From an uncultured Clostridia bacterium (GTDB lineage: Bacteria; Bacillota; Clostridia; Oscillospirales; Oscillospiraceae), in contig CALERM010000141.1 of the NCBI GenBank assembly GCA_937907715.1, positions 1 to 13,375 on the forward strand: a DNA stretch of 13,375 nt, in the 5' to 3' direction. This document shows positions 4,253-11,973 of this stretch, piece after piece. The position numbers were made by a program, and so were the translations under genes. Every line of letters begins with the position of its first letter. Within the stretch, counting starts at the first letter, position 1. Below the pieces are notes generated by a model. The model ran no database searches. It was not told where the DNA came from and saw only the letters and a list, made by a program, of their open reading frames with translations.

Positions 4253-6010
4253 ATGGCAGAAAACAACGAATTCTCGTTTGAAAACGAGACCTACCGCAAA
4301 ACCTACTGGCACACCTGCTCCCACGTTCTGGCGCAGGCGGTCAAGCGGCTGCACCCGGAGGTGAAGCTCGCAATCGGTCCTGCGATCGACAACGGCTTCT
4401 ATTACGACTTCGACGCGCCGTTTGCGTTTACGCCCGAAATTATGGAAGAGCTGGAAGCGGAAATGCGCAGAATCTGCAAGGAGAAGCTCAAGCTCGAGCG
4501 CTTTGAGCTGCCGCGCGAGGAAGCCATCAGGTATATGGAAGAAAAGGGCGAGCCGTACAAGGTCGAGCTGATCCGGGATCTGCCTGCCGACGCGCACATT
4601 TCGTTCTACACCCAGGGCGAGTTCACCGACCTCTGCGCAGGTCCGCATCTGGACTCCACGGGCCGCATCAAGGGCAACGCCATCAAGCTGACCGCCTGCA
4701 ACGCGGCATACTGGCGCGGCGACTCCAGCCGTCAGACGCTGCAAAGAATCTACGGCGTTGCGTTCCCGAAGAAGGAAGAGCTCGACGAGTATCTGGCGCG
4801 CATCGAAGAGGCGAAGAAGCGCGACCACCGCAAGCTCGGCAAGGAGCTTGGTCTGTTCATGCTGACCGAAGAGGGACCCGGCTTCCCGTTCTTCCTGCCG
4901 AAGGGCATGGTGCTGAAAAACACGCTGATCGACTACTGGCGCGAGGTGCATAAGCGCTACGGCTATGTCGAGATTTCGACCCCGATGATTCTCAACCGCC
5001 GTCTGTGGGAGCGCTCGGGTCACTGGGATCATTACAAGCAGAACATGTACACCACCGTCATTGACGGCGAGGATTATGCCATCAAGCCCATGAACTGCCC
5101 GGGCGGCATGATGGTCTACGCCAGCGAGCCGCATTCCTACCGCGATCTGCCGCTGCGCGTGGGCGAGCTGGGTCTGGTTCACCGGCACGAGCTGTCCGGC
5201 GCGCTGCACGGTCTGTTCCGTGTGCGCTGCTTCACGCAGGACGACGCGCACATCTTCATGACCTGGGACCAGATGAAAGACGAGATCAAGAACGTCGTGC
5301 GGCTCTTTGACGAGGTCTATTCGACCTTTGGTCTGTCCTACGCCATCGAGCTGTCGACCATGCCGGACGACCACATCGGAGACGAAAAGGACTGGCGCTT
5401 TGCAGAAGACACGCTCAGCGCCGCCATCACCGAGATGGGAAAGAGCTTCACCGTCAACGCCGGCGACGGCGCGTTCTACGGTCCGAAGCTGGACTTCCAT
5501 CTGGCGGACTCGCTGGGCAGAACCTGGCAGTGCGGCACGATTCAGCTCGACATGCAGCTGCCCGAGCGCTTTGAGCTGGAATACACCGGCGAAGACGGTC
5601 TCAAGCATCGCCCGGTCATGATTCACCGCGTGGTTCTCGGCTCGATCGAGCGCTTCATCGGCGTCATCACCGAGCATTTCGCGGGCGCGTTCCCGGTGTG
5701 GCTCAACCCGGTGCAGGTCAAGGTCCTGCCCGTGACCGACCGCGCGCTCGCGTATGCGGACAAGGTAGCGGACGAGCTGAACGCGCAGGGCGTCCGCGTG
5801 GAGGTTGACGCGAGAAGCGAGAAGATCGGCAAGAAAATCCGCGAGGCGACGCTCGGCAAGATTCCGTATATGCTCGTCGTCGGCGACCGCGACATCGAAA
5901 ACGGGACCGTCTCGGTCCGTACCCGCGGCGGCGAGGATCTGGGCGCGATGCCGCGCGCAGAGTTCGCGGCGAGAGTGCTCGACGATGTGAAGACCAAACG
6001 CATCTGGTAA
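4253..6010 (+). CDS. thrS: Threonyl-tRNA synthetase lacking the TGS domain
   Basis: Charges tRNA-Thr with threonine and edits mischarged Ser-tRNA-Thr. The 585 residues begin directly with the editing domain: HTCSH (His20, His24) and CAGPH (Cys128, His132) are its four signature residues. The class II core follows, with zinc ligands Cys282 (NCPGG), His333 (DDAHIF) and His458 (MIHR), motif 2 RVGELGLVHRHE (302-313), and motif 3 with GSIERFIG (463-470). The anticodon-binding domain is about 485-585. Typical bacterial ThrRS is about 640 residues, with a TGS domain of about 60 residues in front; it is absent here. The T-box terminator ends at 4216 and AAGGAG (4237-4242) precedes the ATG, so a missed upstream start is excluded. 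No TTA, CTA or TCA codon is used. Confidence 0.98.
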   Translation: MAENNEFSFENETYRKTYWHTCSHVLAQAVKRLHPEVKLAIGPAIDNGFYYDFDAPFAFTPEIMEELEAEMRRICKEKLKLERFELPREEAIRYMEEKGEPYKVELIRDLPADAHISFYTQGEFTDLCAGPHLDSTGRIKGNAIKLTACNAAYWRGDSSRQTLQRIYGVAFPKKEELDEYLARIEEAKKRDHRKLGKELGLFMLTEEGPGFPFFLPKGMVLKNTLIDYWREVHKRYGYVEISTPMILNRRLWERSGHWDHYKQNMYTTVIDGEDYAIKPMNCPGGMMVYASEPHSYRDLPLRVGELGLVHRHELSGALHGLFRVRCFTQDDAHIFMTWDQMKDEIKNVVRLFDEVYSTFGLSYAIELSTMPDDHIGDEKDWRFAEDTLSAAITEMGKSFTVNAGDGAFYGPKLDFHLADSLGRTWQCGTIQLDMQLPERFELEYTGEDGLKHRPVMIHRVVLGSIERFIGVITEHFAGAFPVWLNPVQVKVLPVTDRALAYADKVADELNAQGVRVEVDARSEKIGKKIREATLGKIPYMLVVGDRDIENGTVSVRTRGGEDLGAMPRAEFAARVLDDVKTKRIW

Positions 6011-6020
6011 AAAACCGCCT

Positions 6021-6054
6021 CCGGCGCTCCGGGCCTTCCGGGGCGCCGGTTTTT
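6021..6054 (+). terminator. Terminator after thrS
   Basis: CCGGCGCTCCGG (6021-6032) pairs with CCGGGGCGCCGG (6038-6049) over 12 bp with one G-U pair, 5-nt loop, then five T. Confidence 0.92.
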
Positions 6055-6089
6055 GAACCTTAAACATTCGGACGGAAGCGGACAGAATG

Positions 6090-6118
6090 TTGCGCGCAAG
6101 CTTACAATCGTGTAATAT
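6090..6118 (+). promoter_or_regulatory. Possible upstream promoter of the SLH-protein gene
   Basis: TTGCGC (6090-6095), 17-bp spacer, TAATAT (6113-6118). The -35 box is weak. A transcript from here would carry the competing hairpins at 6155-6200. Confidence 0.4.
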
Positions 6119-6154
6119 TTCCAGAAGCGTGAAGAAAGAACGCACGAAAAAAAT

Positions 6155-6200
6155 CGGAGTTTCCAGACGCGCCGCCTAAAACTCCGGATTTATTCCGGAG
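6155..6200. repeat. Overlapping, mutually exclusive inverted repeats in the SLH-protein leader
   Basis: CTCCGGA (6182-6188) pairs with TCCGGAG (6194-6200). CGGAGTTT (6155-6162) instead pairs with AAACTCCG (6179-6186), so only one can form. No T-run follows on the plus strand. On the minus strand the small hairpin is followed by TTTT. Confidence 0.45.
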
Positions 6201-6250
6201 GATGATCAAAAAAGGAAATAACAGGATTGCTTCAACGGATGTTTAGGGAC

Positions 6251-6278
6251 TTGATTTTCGGGAAAGTTCTGGTATAAT
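6251..6278 (+). promoter_or_regulatory. Main promoter of the SLH-protein gene
   Basis: TTGATT (6251-6256), 16-bp spacer, TATAAT (6273-6278). Start near 6285, giving a leader of about 70 nt that contains a small AACTG/CAGTT hairpin (about 6290-6302) and the RBS AGGGGGA (6338-6344). Confidence 0.8.
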
Positions 6279-6354
6279 GATACGCAGCGAACTGTAGCAG
6301 TTACAAGCAAATAGAAACCATGCAAAATTTTAGACACAGGGGGAAAGAACAAAC

Positions 6355-9300
6355 ATGAAAAAACGCATTCTGAGCATCGTGCTGGCAGTGCTGATGCTCG
6401 TCAGTGTTCTGCCGGTCTCGGTGCTGGCGGCGGAAACGCCGGAAACGACATCGGCGACTGACGTCAGCACAAAGACGAGCGGGAATACGACCGGACCGAA
6501 GCTGGAAAAATCGGCGCAATGGGTCGATGAAAAAGCCGGTATTGCAAAGATTACCATCAAGGTAACCGGTGAAAAGCCCACCGAGACGGCGAAAAAGACC
6601 GACATCGTCCTCGTGATTGACCGCTCCTTGAGCATGACGGAGGATGATGACGAAAAGCCCAGAGACTGGCTGAATAACGCAAAGAAAGCGGCAAAGGCTT
6701 TTGCGACGAAGGTCCTGACCGGCGATACGAATGTGCGCATCGCGGTTGTAGCCTACGCAGCGAAGACCATCAACGACTGGGATTTCAGCAGCAATCTGGA
6801 AACGGTCAAGAAGCATATCGATGACATCAATACAAATAATATTATCGAGAGCGGACCATATGAGGAAAACTGGCACGGCACGAACATTCAGGCCGGTATT
6901 CACAGCGCCCGCGAACGCTTCAAGAGCACCGGACACAAAGACGCGAATAAGTTCATGATCGTTCTGGCAGACGGCGAGCCGAACTACAGATTTGGAATTT
7001 GGGGGACCAGCGACAACTGGACCATCACAAGGGAGCAGGCTACTAAGTACCACATCAGAACGGATTATTATCAAGACGGGCATCAATACTTTCCGAGCCT
7101 GTATACCGCAGACGACACTGGGTTTTCTTATAACAACAATGACATAAAGGACGAGTACGCGGGTTACTGCTATACTGCAACGGTTTCCGAGGCGTATGCC
7201 GCGAAAGCCACAGACGGTATTACCTGCTACTCCATAGGATATGGCATTTCCAGTGGGGATAGCCTGATTAACGCGCTCATGTACTCGATTGCCAGCACGG
7301 ACGAAGGCTTTGTCAACGCCGGAACGAGCGAGGACGCAATTACGAAGGTCTTTTCCGATATTGCGACCGACATCCAGTATAAGGCATGCGACGTAACGCT
7401 CACCGATATGATGGGCACTGGCTTTACATATTATACGGATACGGAGCACCAGCCCAGCCTCACGGTCACGGCGTCGGATGACAACAAGACTGTGACATGG
7501 AATGTTGTGAACAAGCTCGGCAACGAGACGAAGACCCTCACGTTCTACGTTCAGTACGATAAGCAGAATCTGACGGAAGCTGCAACCCTTCCGACCAACA
7601 CGAGCGCAAGCCTGAGCTACAAGGACAGCAAGGGCAACGCGCAGACCGATATTACAGTCGCTTCTCCTGAGATTGAGAACCTCGCGAAAATGGTTACATA
7701 TGTCGACGAAAACGACGACAAGTACACCGACGCAGCGCACGAAGAGAAGCTTTATTGGTATGGCGACAAGGTCGATCTTGCGGGTGCACCGCAGAAAGAC
7801 GGCTATACCTTCAGCGGCTGGACGACGAGCGACGTTACCATCGATCAGACTGACGCTTCCTTTGAGATGCCGAAGCAGAACGTCACCTTGAAGGCAAGCT
7901 GGACCAAGAACGAGCCCACCACGAAGACCATCACCGTCGTAAAAGAGTGGGACAAAGATGTGACCGACAAGCAGAAGCTGCCGGTAGAAATCACGCTCTA
8001 CCGGACAGTGGGAAATAGAACCTATACTGCGGACGATGCGATTGCTACGCTCACGCTGGACGGCGAAGTCGACGACGCGGAGACAGCCGCGTGGACCGGC
8101 GTATTTAAGGACCTGCCTGTGAAGAATGACAAGGGCGAAACGTATGGTTACGCCGTAGCAGAGACCAAGATCGGCAGCCTTCAAGTGACAAACAGCAGCG
8201 CCAATGTTACCAGAGATAACACGGATGGCACTTCCTCCTACACCATCGGCACGTGGTCCGTTAGCATGAGCCGGACGGGTGGGGGACCGTATAAGTTCAC
8301 GAACGAATATCACTCTGCTGACACCTATACGCTTACCTATCAGTATGTAGGCACTACGCCGAGCGATGTCACTTCTGCGCCCGATGTAATGACCAATCTC
8401 TACGCAGATCAGAAGATCGATCTGGCGCAGGTGACGACAAGTCAGACTGGCTGGACCTTCGACGGCTGGTATTCGGATAGCAGCTGCGCTGCAACCACCA
8501 AGGTCAGCGACCCGTACACCATGCCCGCTGCAAATACCACCCTCTACGGCGAGTGGAGCTATCAGGCACCGCAGCCCGACAAGGTTACGCTGAGCTTCGA
8601 GTTCAAGAACGGAACCAACAATGAAGAACTTCCGGAGGATGTTACCAAACAGACTCCGACTTCCGAAGAGAAAGAGGCTGGCGAGAATGTGACGCTTACC
8701 AGAACCTTTGATAACGTCGAAGTCGAGGGCGAAGGCACGTGGACGTTCGAAGGCTGGTATTCGGATGAGGACTGCACCAAGGGCAACGAGGTTACAAGCC
8801 CGTATACCGTGACGGAAAACACCACCCTCTACGGCAAGTGGACCTTCACGGAGAACAAGCCCGAGCCGCAGCCCAGCCTGAACGTTACCAAGTCGGTGGA
8901 CAAGGAAAAGGGCGAAGTCGGTGAAATGATCACCTACACCATCACGGTGAAGAACGATGGCGAAGTAGATCTGGACAACATCACGCTGACCGATACCTTC
9001 AATGGCAAGGGTACGCTCTATAGCAAAGAAGACAAGAGCGAGTCCGTTACGCTGGACGAAGACGGCAAGTTCACAGTGAACATTGACAAACTGGCTGCCG
9101 ACGAATACGCAACCTATAACTACTATTACTGGATTGACGCGGAGGACGAAGGAACCATCACGAACGCGGCAGTTGCCAAGTCGGGCGATACCGAAGACGA
9201 CGACAAGACCGAAACGAAAGTAGACCGCGGCGATGTCGACGGCTATGAAGTTTCCGGCTGGATTACGAAAATCGTCGAGAGCAAGAAGGGCACCTTCAAG

Positions 9301-10392
9301 AAGACCGCAGCCTTCACGTTCAACATCTGGGCGGACAAAGATTGCACAGACCTGCTCGATACCATCGAAATTGAGAAAGACTGGGATGTCGCGAAGGACG
9401 ACAGTGACGATGAGACCGAGACCTTCTCGTTCGAAATCTCTGAAAACGACTTCGACGAGCTGGACGAAGTAGGTGATTACAAGGTCATCTACGTCACTGA
9501 GCGCGAAGGCAGCATCAAGGGCATGACCTACGATGACGATGTCGTTCCGATGTATCTGCTGGAACGAAAAGTTGTGGTTAACAGCCTGAACATCGAGGGC
9601 TACTATGATGCGACTGCTAATCCCTTGATGGACAACGACACACCTGCAACCTTCACCAACACCTACAAGAAGCCCGGCGAGAAGGGCGAGACCATCAAGT
9701 CCGGTCCGCAGCTCAACCGCGACGACCATGTCGCCTACATCATGGGCTACCCCGACGGAACCGTTCAGCCCGAGGGCGAGATCACCAGAGCCGAGGCCTG
9801 CACGATCTTCTTCCGCCTGCTGACCGATTCCAGCCGCGACTACTACTTCTCGAAGACCAACGACTATTCCGACGTGAACGCGGGCGACTGGTTCAACAAC
9901 GCCATCTCCACGCTCTCCAACGCCGGTATCGTCACGGGCTATAACGACGGCACCTTCCGTCCGAACCAGCCCATCACCAGAGGCGAGATGGCAAAGATCA
10001 TTGCCAACTTTGCAAACCTCAAGAGCGGCGACAAGACCTTCACGGACCTTGCCGGTCACTGGTCGAAGACCTACGTTGAGCTGGCTGCCGGCAACGGCTG
10101 GATCGCGGGCTACCCCGACGGCTCCTTCCGCCCGGACCAGAAGATCACCAGAGCCGAAACCGTCACCATGATCAACCGCGTGCTCGACCGCGTCCCCGCC
10201 AAGGAGTCGCGCCTGCTCAGCCGCAGCATCATGCTGACCTTCCCGGACAACAACCCCGGCGACTGGTACTACATCGCCATTCAGGAAGCTTCCAACTCCC
10301 ATGAGTATCAGAGAAGCGTCTATGAAGCCGCGGGCGATGAAATGTGGACCAAGCTCATCGAGAACGTCGACTGGACCAAACTCGAAAAGTAA
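6355..10392 (+). CDS. Secreted multidomain surface protein: VWA, Cna_B, InlB repeats, DUF11, three SLH domains
   Basis: A 1345-residue exported adhesin-like protein, anchored non-covalently to the wall by SLH domains. In order: signal peptide 1-26 (cleavage near VLA|AE); VWA domain ~82-340 with a full MIDAS (DxSxS at Asp89/Ser91/Ser93, Thr176, Asp206), so probably metal-dependent ligand binding; beta-rich segment 344-440; InlB/Flg_new repeat ~467-517; Cna_B domain ~523-652, with Lys530, Glu603 and Asn650 placed as in isopeptide-forming domains; InlB-type repeats ~657-735 and ~744-831; DUF11 ~842-950; a second Cna_B/SpaA-like domain ~966-1105 (Lys972, Glu1049, Asn1102 as candidate triad); SLH domains ~1124-1165, ~1170-1215 and ~1229-1281 with ITRAE/ITRGE motifs. 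No LPXTG is present. The ATG follows AGGGGGA. Ligand unknown; domain edges are by eye. Confidence 0.93.
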   Translation: MKKRILSIVLAVLMLVSVLPVSVLAAETPETTSATDVSTKTSGNTTGPKLEKSAQWVDEKAGIAKITIKVTGEKPTETAKKTDIVLVIDRSLSMTEDDDEKPRDWLNNAKKAAKAFATKVLTGDTNVRIAVVAYAAKTINDWDFSSNLETVKKHIDDINTNNIIESGPYEENWHGTNIQAGIHSARERFKSTGHKDANKFMIVLADGEPNYRFGIWGTSDNWTITREQATKYHIRTDYYQDGHQYFPSLYTADDTGFSYNNNDIKDEYAGYCYTATVSEAYAAKATDGITCYSIGYGISSGDSLINALMYSIASTDEGFVNAGTSEDAITKVFSDIATDIQYKACDVTLTDMMGTGFTYYTDTEHQPSLTVTASDDNKTVTWNVVNKLGNETKTLTFYVQYDKQNLTEAATLPTNTSASLSYKDSKGNAQTDITVASPEIENLAKMVTYVDENDDKYTDAAHEEKLYWYGDKVDLAGAPQKDGYTFSGWTTSDVTIDQTDASFEMPKQNVTLKASWTKNEPTTKTITVVKEWDKDVTDKQKLPVEITLYRTVGNRTYTADDAIATLTLDGEVDDAETAAWTGVFKDLPVKNDKGETYGYAVAETKIGSLQVTNSSANVTRDNTDGTSSYTIGTWSVSMSRTGGGPYKFTNEYHSADTYTLTYQYVGTTPSDVTSAPDVMTNLYADQKIDLAQVTTSQTGWTFDGWYSDSSCAATTKVSDPYTMPAANTTLYGEWSYQAPQPDKVTLSFEFKNGTNNEELPEDVTKQTPTSEEKEAGENVTLTRTFDNVEVEGEGTWTFEGWYSDEDCTKGNEVTSPYTVTENTTLYGKWTFTENKPEPQPSLNVTKSVDKEKGEVGEMITYTITVKNDGEVDLDNITLTDTFNGKGTLYSKEDKSESVTLDEDGKFTVNIDKLAADEYATYNYYYWIDAEDEGTITNAAVAKSGDTEDDDKTETKVDRGDVDGYEVSGWITKIVESKKGTFKKTAAFTFNIWADKDCTDLLDTIEIEKDWDVAKDDSDDETETFSFEISENDFDELDEVGDYKVIYVTEREGSIKGMTYDDDVVPMYLLERKVVVNSLNIEGYYDATANPLMDNDTPATFTNTYKKPGEKGETIKSGPQLNRDDHVAYIMGYPDGTVQPEGEITRAEACTIFFRLLTDSSRDYYFSKTNDYSDVNAGDWFNNAISTLSNAGIVTGYNDGTFRPNQPITRGEMAKIIANFANLKSGDKTFTDLAGHWSKTYVELAAGNGWIAGYPDGSFRPDQKITRAETVTMINRVLDRVPAKESRLLSRSIMLTFPDNNPGDWYYIAIQEASNSHEYQRSVYEAAGDEMWTKLIENVDWTKLEK
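8464..8835 (+). repeat. Internal tandem duplication in the surface-protein gene
   Basis: The two InlB-type repeats share exact 15-mers at matching places: GGCTGGTATTCGGAT at 8464 and 8752, and ACCACCCTCTACGGC at 8536 and 8821. That is a period of 285-288 bp. The encoded segments share GWYSD...C, an (S/T)xPYT segment and NTTLYG.(W). Confidence 0.75.
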
Positions 10393-10401
10393 GACCCAAG
10401 C

Positions 10402-10433
10402 AAAAACGCGCCGGAGCAATCCGGCGCGTTTTT
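10402..10433 (+). terminator. Terminator after the SLH-protein gene
   Basis: CGCGCCGGA (10407-10415) pairs with TCCGGCGCG (10420-10428) around a GCAA loop. It is flanked by AAAAA on the left and TTTTT on the right, so it may work both ways. Confidence 0.93.
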
Positions 10434-10454
10434 AACTGCCAAAAAAGCGCGCGC

Positions 10455-10481
10455 AAAAAGGCTCCCCATCGGGGAGCCTTT
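10455..10481 (-). terminator. Terminator of the minus-strand membrane acyltransferase gene
   Basis: An 11-bp stem, AAAGGCTCCCC (10457-10467) with GGGGAGCCTTT (10471-10481), 3-nt loop. Read on the minus strand it ends in TTTTT (complement of 10455-10459), 15 bp beyond the stop codon at 10496. Confidence 0.9.
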
Positions 10482-10495
10482 CGTTTTGTTTGCGC

Positions 10496-11908
10496 TTAAT
10501 CAACGTCTTTGACGACCTCGTCCAGCGGCTCGTCGAGCCGTTCGGGGTGCTGCAGGAACTTTTTCATGTGCTTGAGCGCGGTCGCGAAATAGAACCCGTC
10601 GCAGATGCGCTCGTCGGTGTTGACCGTGAAGTCGATGTACTTGCGCTGGACCACGTTGCCGTCCAGATCAATTTCATTTTTCCGGTATTTGCAGCCGAAC
10701 GCGCAGAAGACCGGCAGATTTCCGAAGTCATACAGATGGTGCACAATCGGCGGGATGCCGAGCGAGCCCATCGAGGTAAAGAAGATCGAGCCGTGGAACG
10801 GGCTGACCTCCAGCAGGAATTTCGGCAGCAGCCCGAAGTAGTCCATCACCTTGAGCACCCAGACCACGAACTTGAACACCACGCCCGGAATCAGCGACAG
10901 CAATCTTGCCGTCTTGTCAAAGTCACTCGCGTCGGACGCTTCCTTGATGCGCGTGACCTGCTCGTTCATCTTCCGGTAGATATCTTCCACCGAGTCGGTC
11001 TGCGTCAGGTGCAGCTTCATCGCGCTCTCGGGAGCTTCGGTCGTCATGTCTTCCTTGACCATCATGCAGAACTGAATGTCCTCTCCGCGGCTGTAGACCT
11101 GCTGCCCGGACAAAAAGCGGTTGAGCGCCGGATATTTTGCCACCGTGCGCACATACGCCGCCAGAAAGACATGCGTGATGCCGAAGCTCGTCAGCCCCGC
11201 GCGCCGCTTCTCGCGGATGTAGCGCTCCATGGCGGTAATCTCGACCGAGTCGCGCACGAAGTTGGACGAGCCGCCTCTCGTCGGCATGATGTAGTTCGCA
11301 ACCACCTGCACGGGGTCCAGCGTCCGCAGCCTGCGCCCGTCGACGCGGTCGCCCCAGGTGGGGTGGTATTTGCCGTCCGCGTGCGGCTGCATCGCCAGCA
11401 CCGCAAACAGCCCGCCCGTCAGAAACAGCAGCTCCGGCAAAAAGCCCACGCGCTCCGACCAGCTGGCGCCGGAAAACGCGCTTCTGTGCGTGTAGGCAAG
11501 CACGCCGATTCCGGCGGCAAGCAGCAGCACCAGCGCCCAGTTGTTGCGCACGCGCCCGGAAACCGTCATCGCGTAAAAGCCCGCAATCGCCAGATACGCC
11601 ACCCAGAACACAAAGCGCAGACTGGGACCAGGCAGCGCGGCGGACACGCGCATGCTGTAGTAGATCGCAAGCAGGAACGCCGGAATGGCAGTGCGGTAGA
11701 ACCGCTCCTGCCCGCCCAGTAAGATCATCAGCACGAAGATCAGGCAGGCCGCAACCGGCAGCACAATCTGGAACCACACCGTCGCTGCATCTGCGCCTTT
11801 CCCGCAGGAATATGCGATGCGGAGTGCTGCCGAAGCCGTCATGACCAATGCGCTCAGCCAGACAAGAAGACTCTTACGGCTGACAAAATAAGACACTCTT
11901 TTCTCCAT
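10496..11908 (-). CDS. Six-TM membrane protein fused to an E2/CAT-fold acyltransferase domain
   Basis: A 470-residue protein. Residues ~13-175 contain about six hydrophobic helices. Residues ~183-456 match the 2-oxoacid dehydrogenase E2 / chloramphenicol acetyltransferase fold (PF00198-like): GITHVFLAAYVRTVAKYPALN (243-263), FFTSMGSLGIPPI (376-388), VFCAFG (400-405), then the active-site region DERICDGFYFA (432-442). E2 and CAT carry HxxxDG; here the His position is Glu433, while Asp437-Gly438 remain. There are no lipoyl or E3-binding domains and no E1/E3 genes nearby, so a pyruvate-dehydrogenase role is unlikely; a membrane acyltransferase or inactive binding protein is possible. The start is uncertain: ATG 11908 has no RBS and lies about at the predicted transcript start, whereas GTG 11896 has GGAG six bases upstream. 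The phosphatase gene ends 65 bp upstream. Confidence 0.82.
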   Translation of the reverse strand: MEKRVSYFVSRKSLLVWLSALVMTASAALRIAYSCGKGADAATVWFQIVLPVAACLIFVLMILLGGQERFYRTAIPAFLLAIYYSMRVSAALPGPSLRFVFWVAYLAIAGFYAMTVSGRVRNNWALVLLLAAGIGVLAYTHRSAFSGASWSERVGFLPELLFLTGGLFAVLAMQPHADGKYHPTWGDRVDGRRLRTLDPVQVVANYIMPTRGGSSNFVRDSVEITAMERYIREKRRAGLTSFGITHVFLAAYVRTVAKYPALNRFLSGQQVYSRGEDIQFCMMVKEDMTTEAPESAMKLHLTQTDSVEDIYRKMNEQVTRIKEASDASDFDKTARLLSLIPGVVFKFVVWVLKVMDYFGLLPKFLLEVSPFHGSIFFTSMGSLGIPPIVHHLYDFGNLPVFCAFGCKYRKNEIDLDGNVVQRKYIDFTVNTDERICDGFYFATALKHMKKFLQHPERLDEPLDEVVKDVD

Positions 11909-11914
11909 GGTATT

Positions 11915-11943
11915 ATCATACCAACTGCGCGCCGGAATTGCAA
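11915..11943 (-). promoter_or_regulatory. Promoter of the membrane acyltransferase gene
   Basis: Minus strand TTGCAA (11943-11938), 17-bp spacer, TATGAT (11920-11915). Start expected about 11908, coinciding with the annotated ATG. The spacer and -35 box lie within a GC-rich imperfect inverted repeat (AACTGC at 11923, GCAGTT at 11958). Confidence 0.6.
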
Positions 11944-11973
11944 GTGCGCGCGGAAAAGCAGTTTGAAACCAGA

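Noticed and set aside
4193..6145. 650-codon minus-strand open frame over thrS
   Set aside because: Codon-aligned shadow of thrS caused by absence of TTA/CTA/TCA codons.
6202..6246. 14-codon frame ATG ATC AAA... as a leader peptide
   Set aside because: GGAGG directly abuts the ATG with no spacing, and the codon content shows no run of regulatory codons.
10490..11722. 410-codon plus-strand open frame
   Set aside because: Aligned shadow of the membrane acyltransferase gene; no RBS, His/Arg/Gln-rich product typical of antisense frames.
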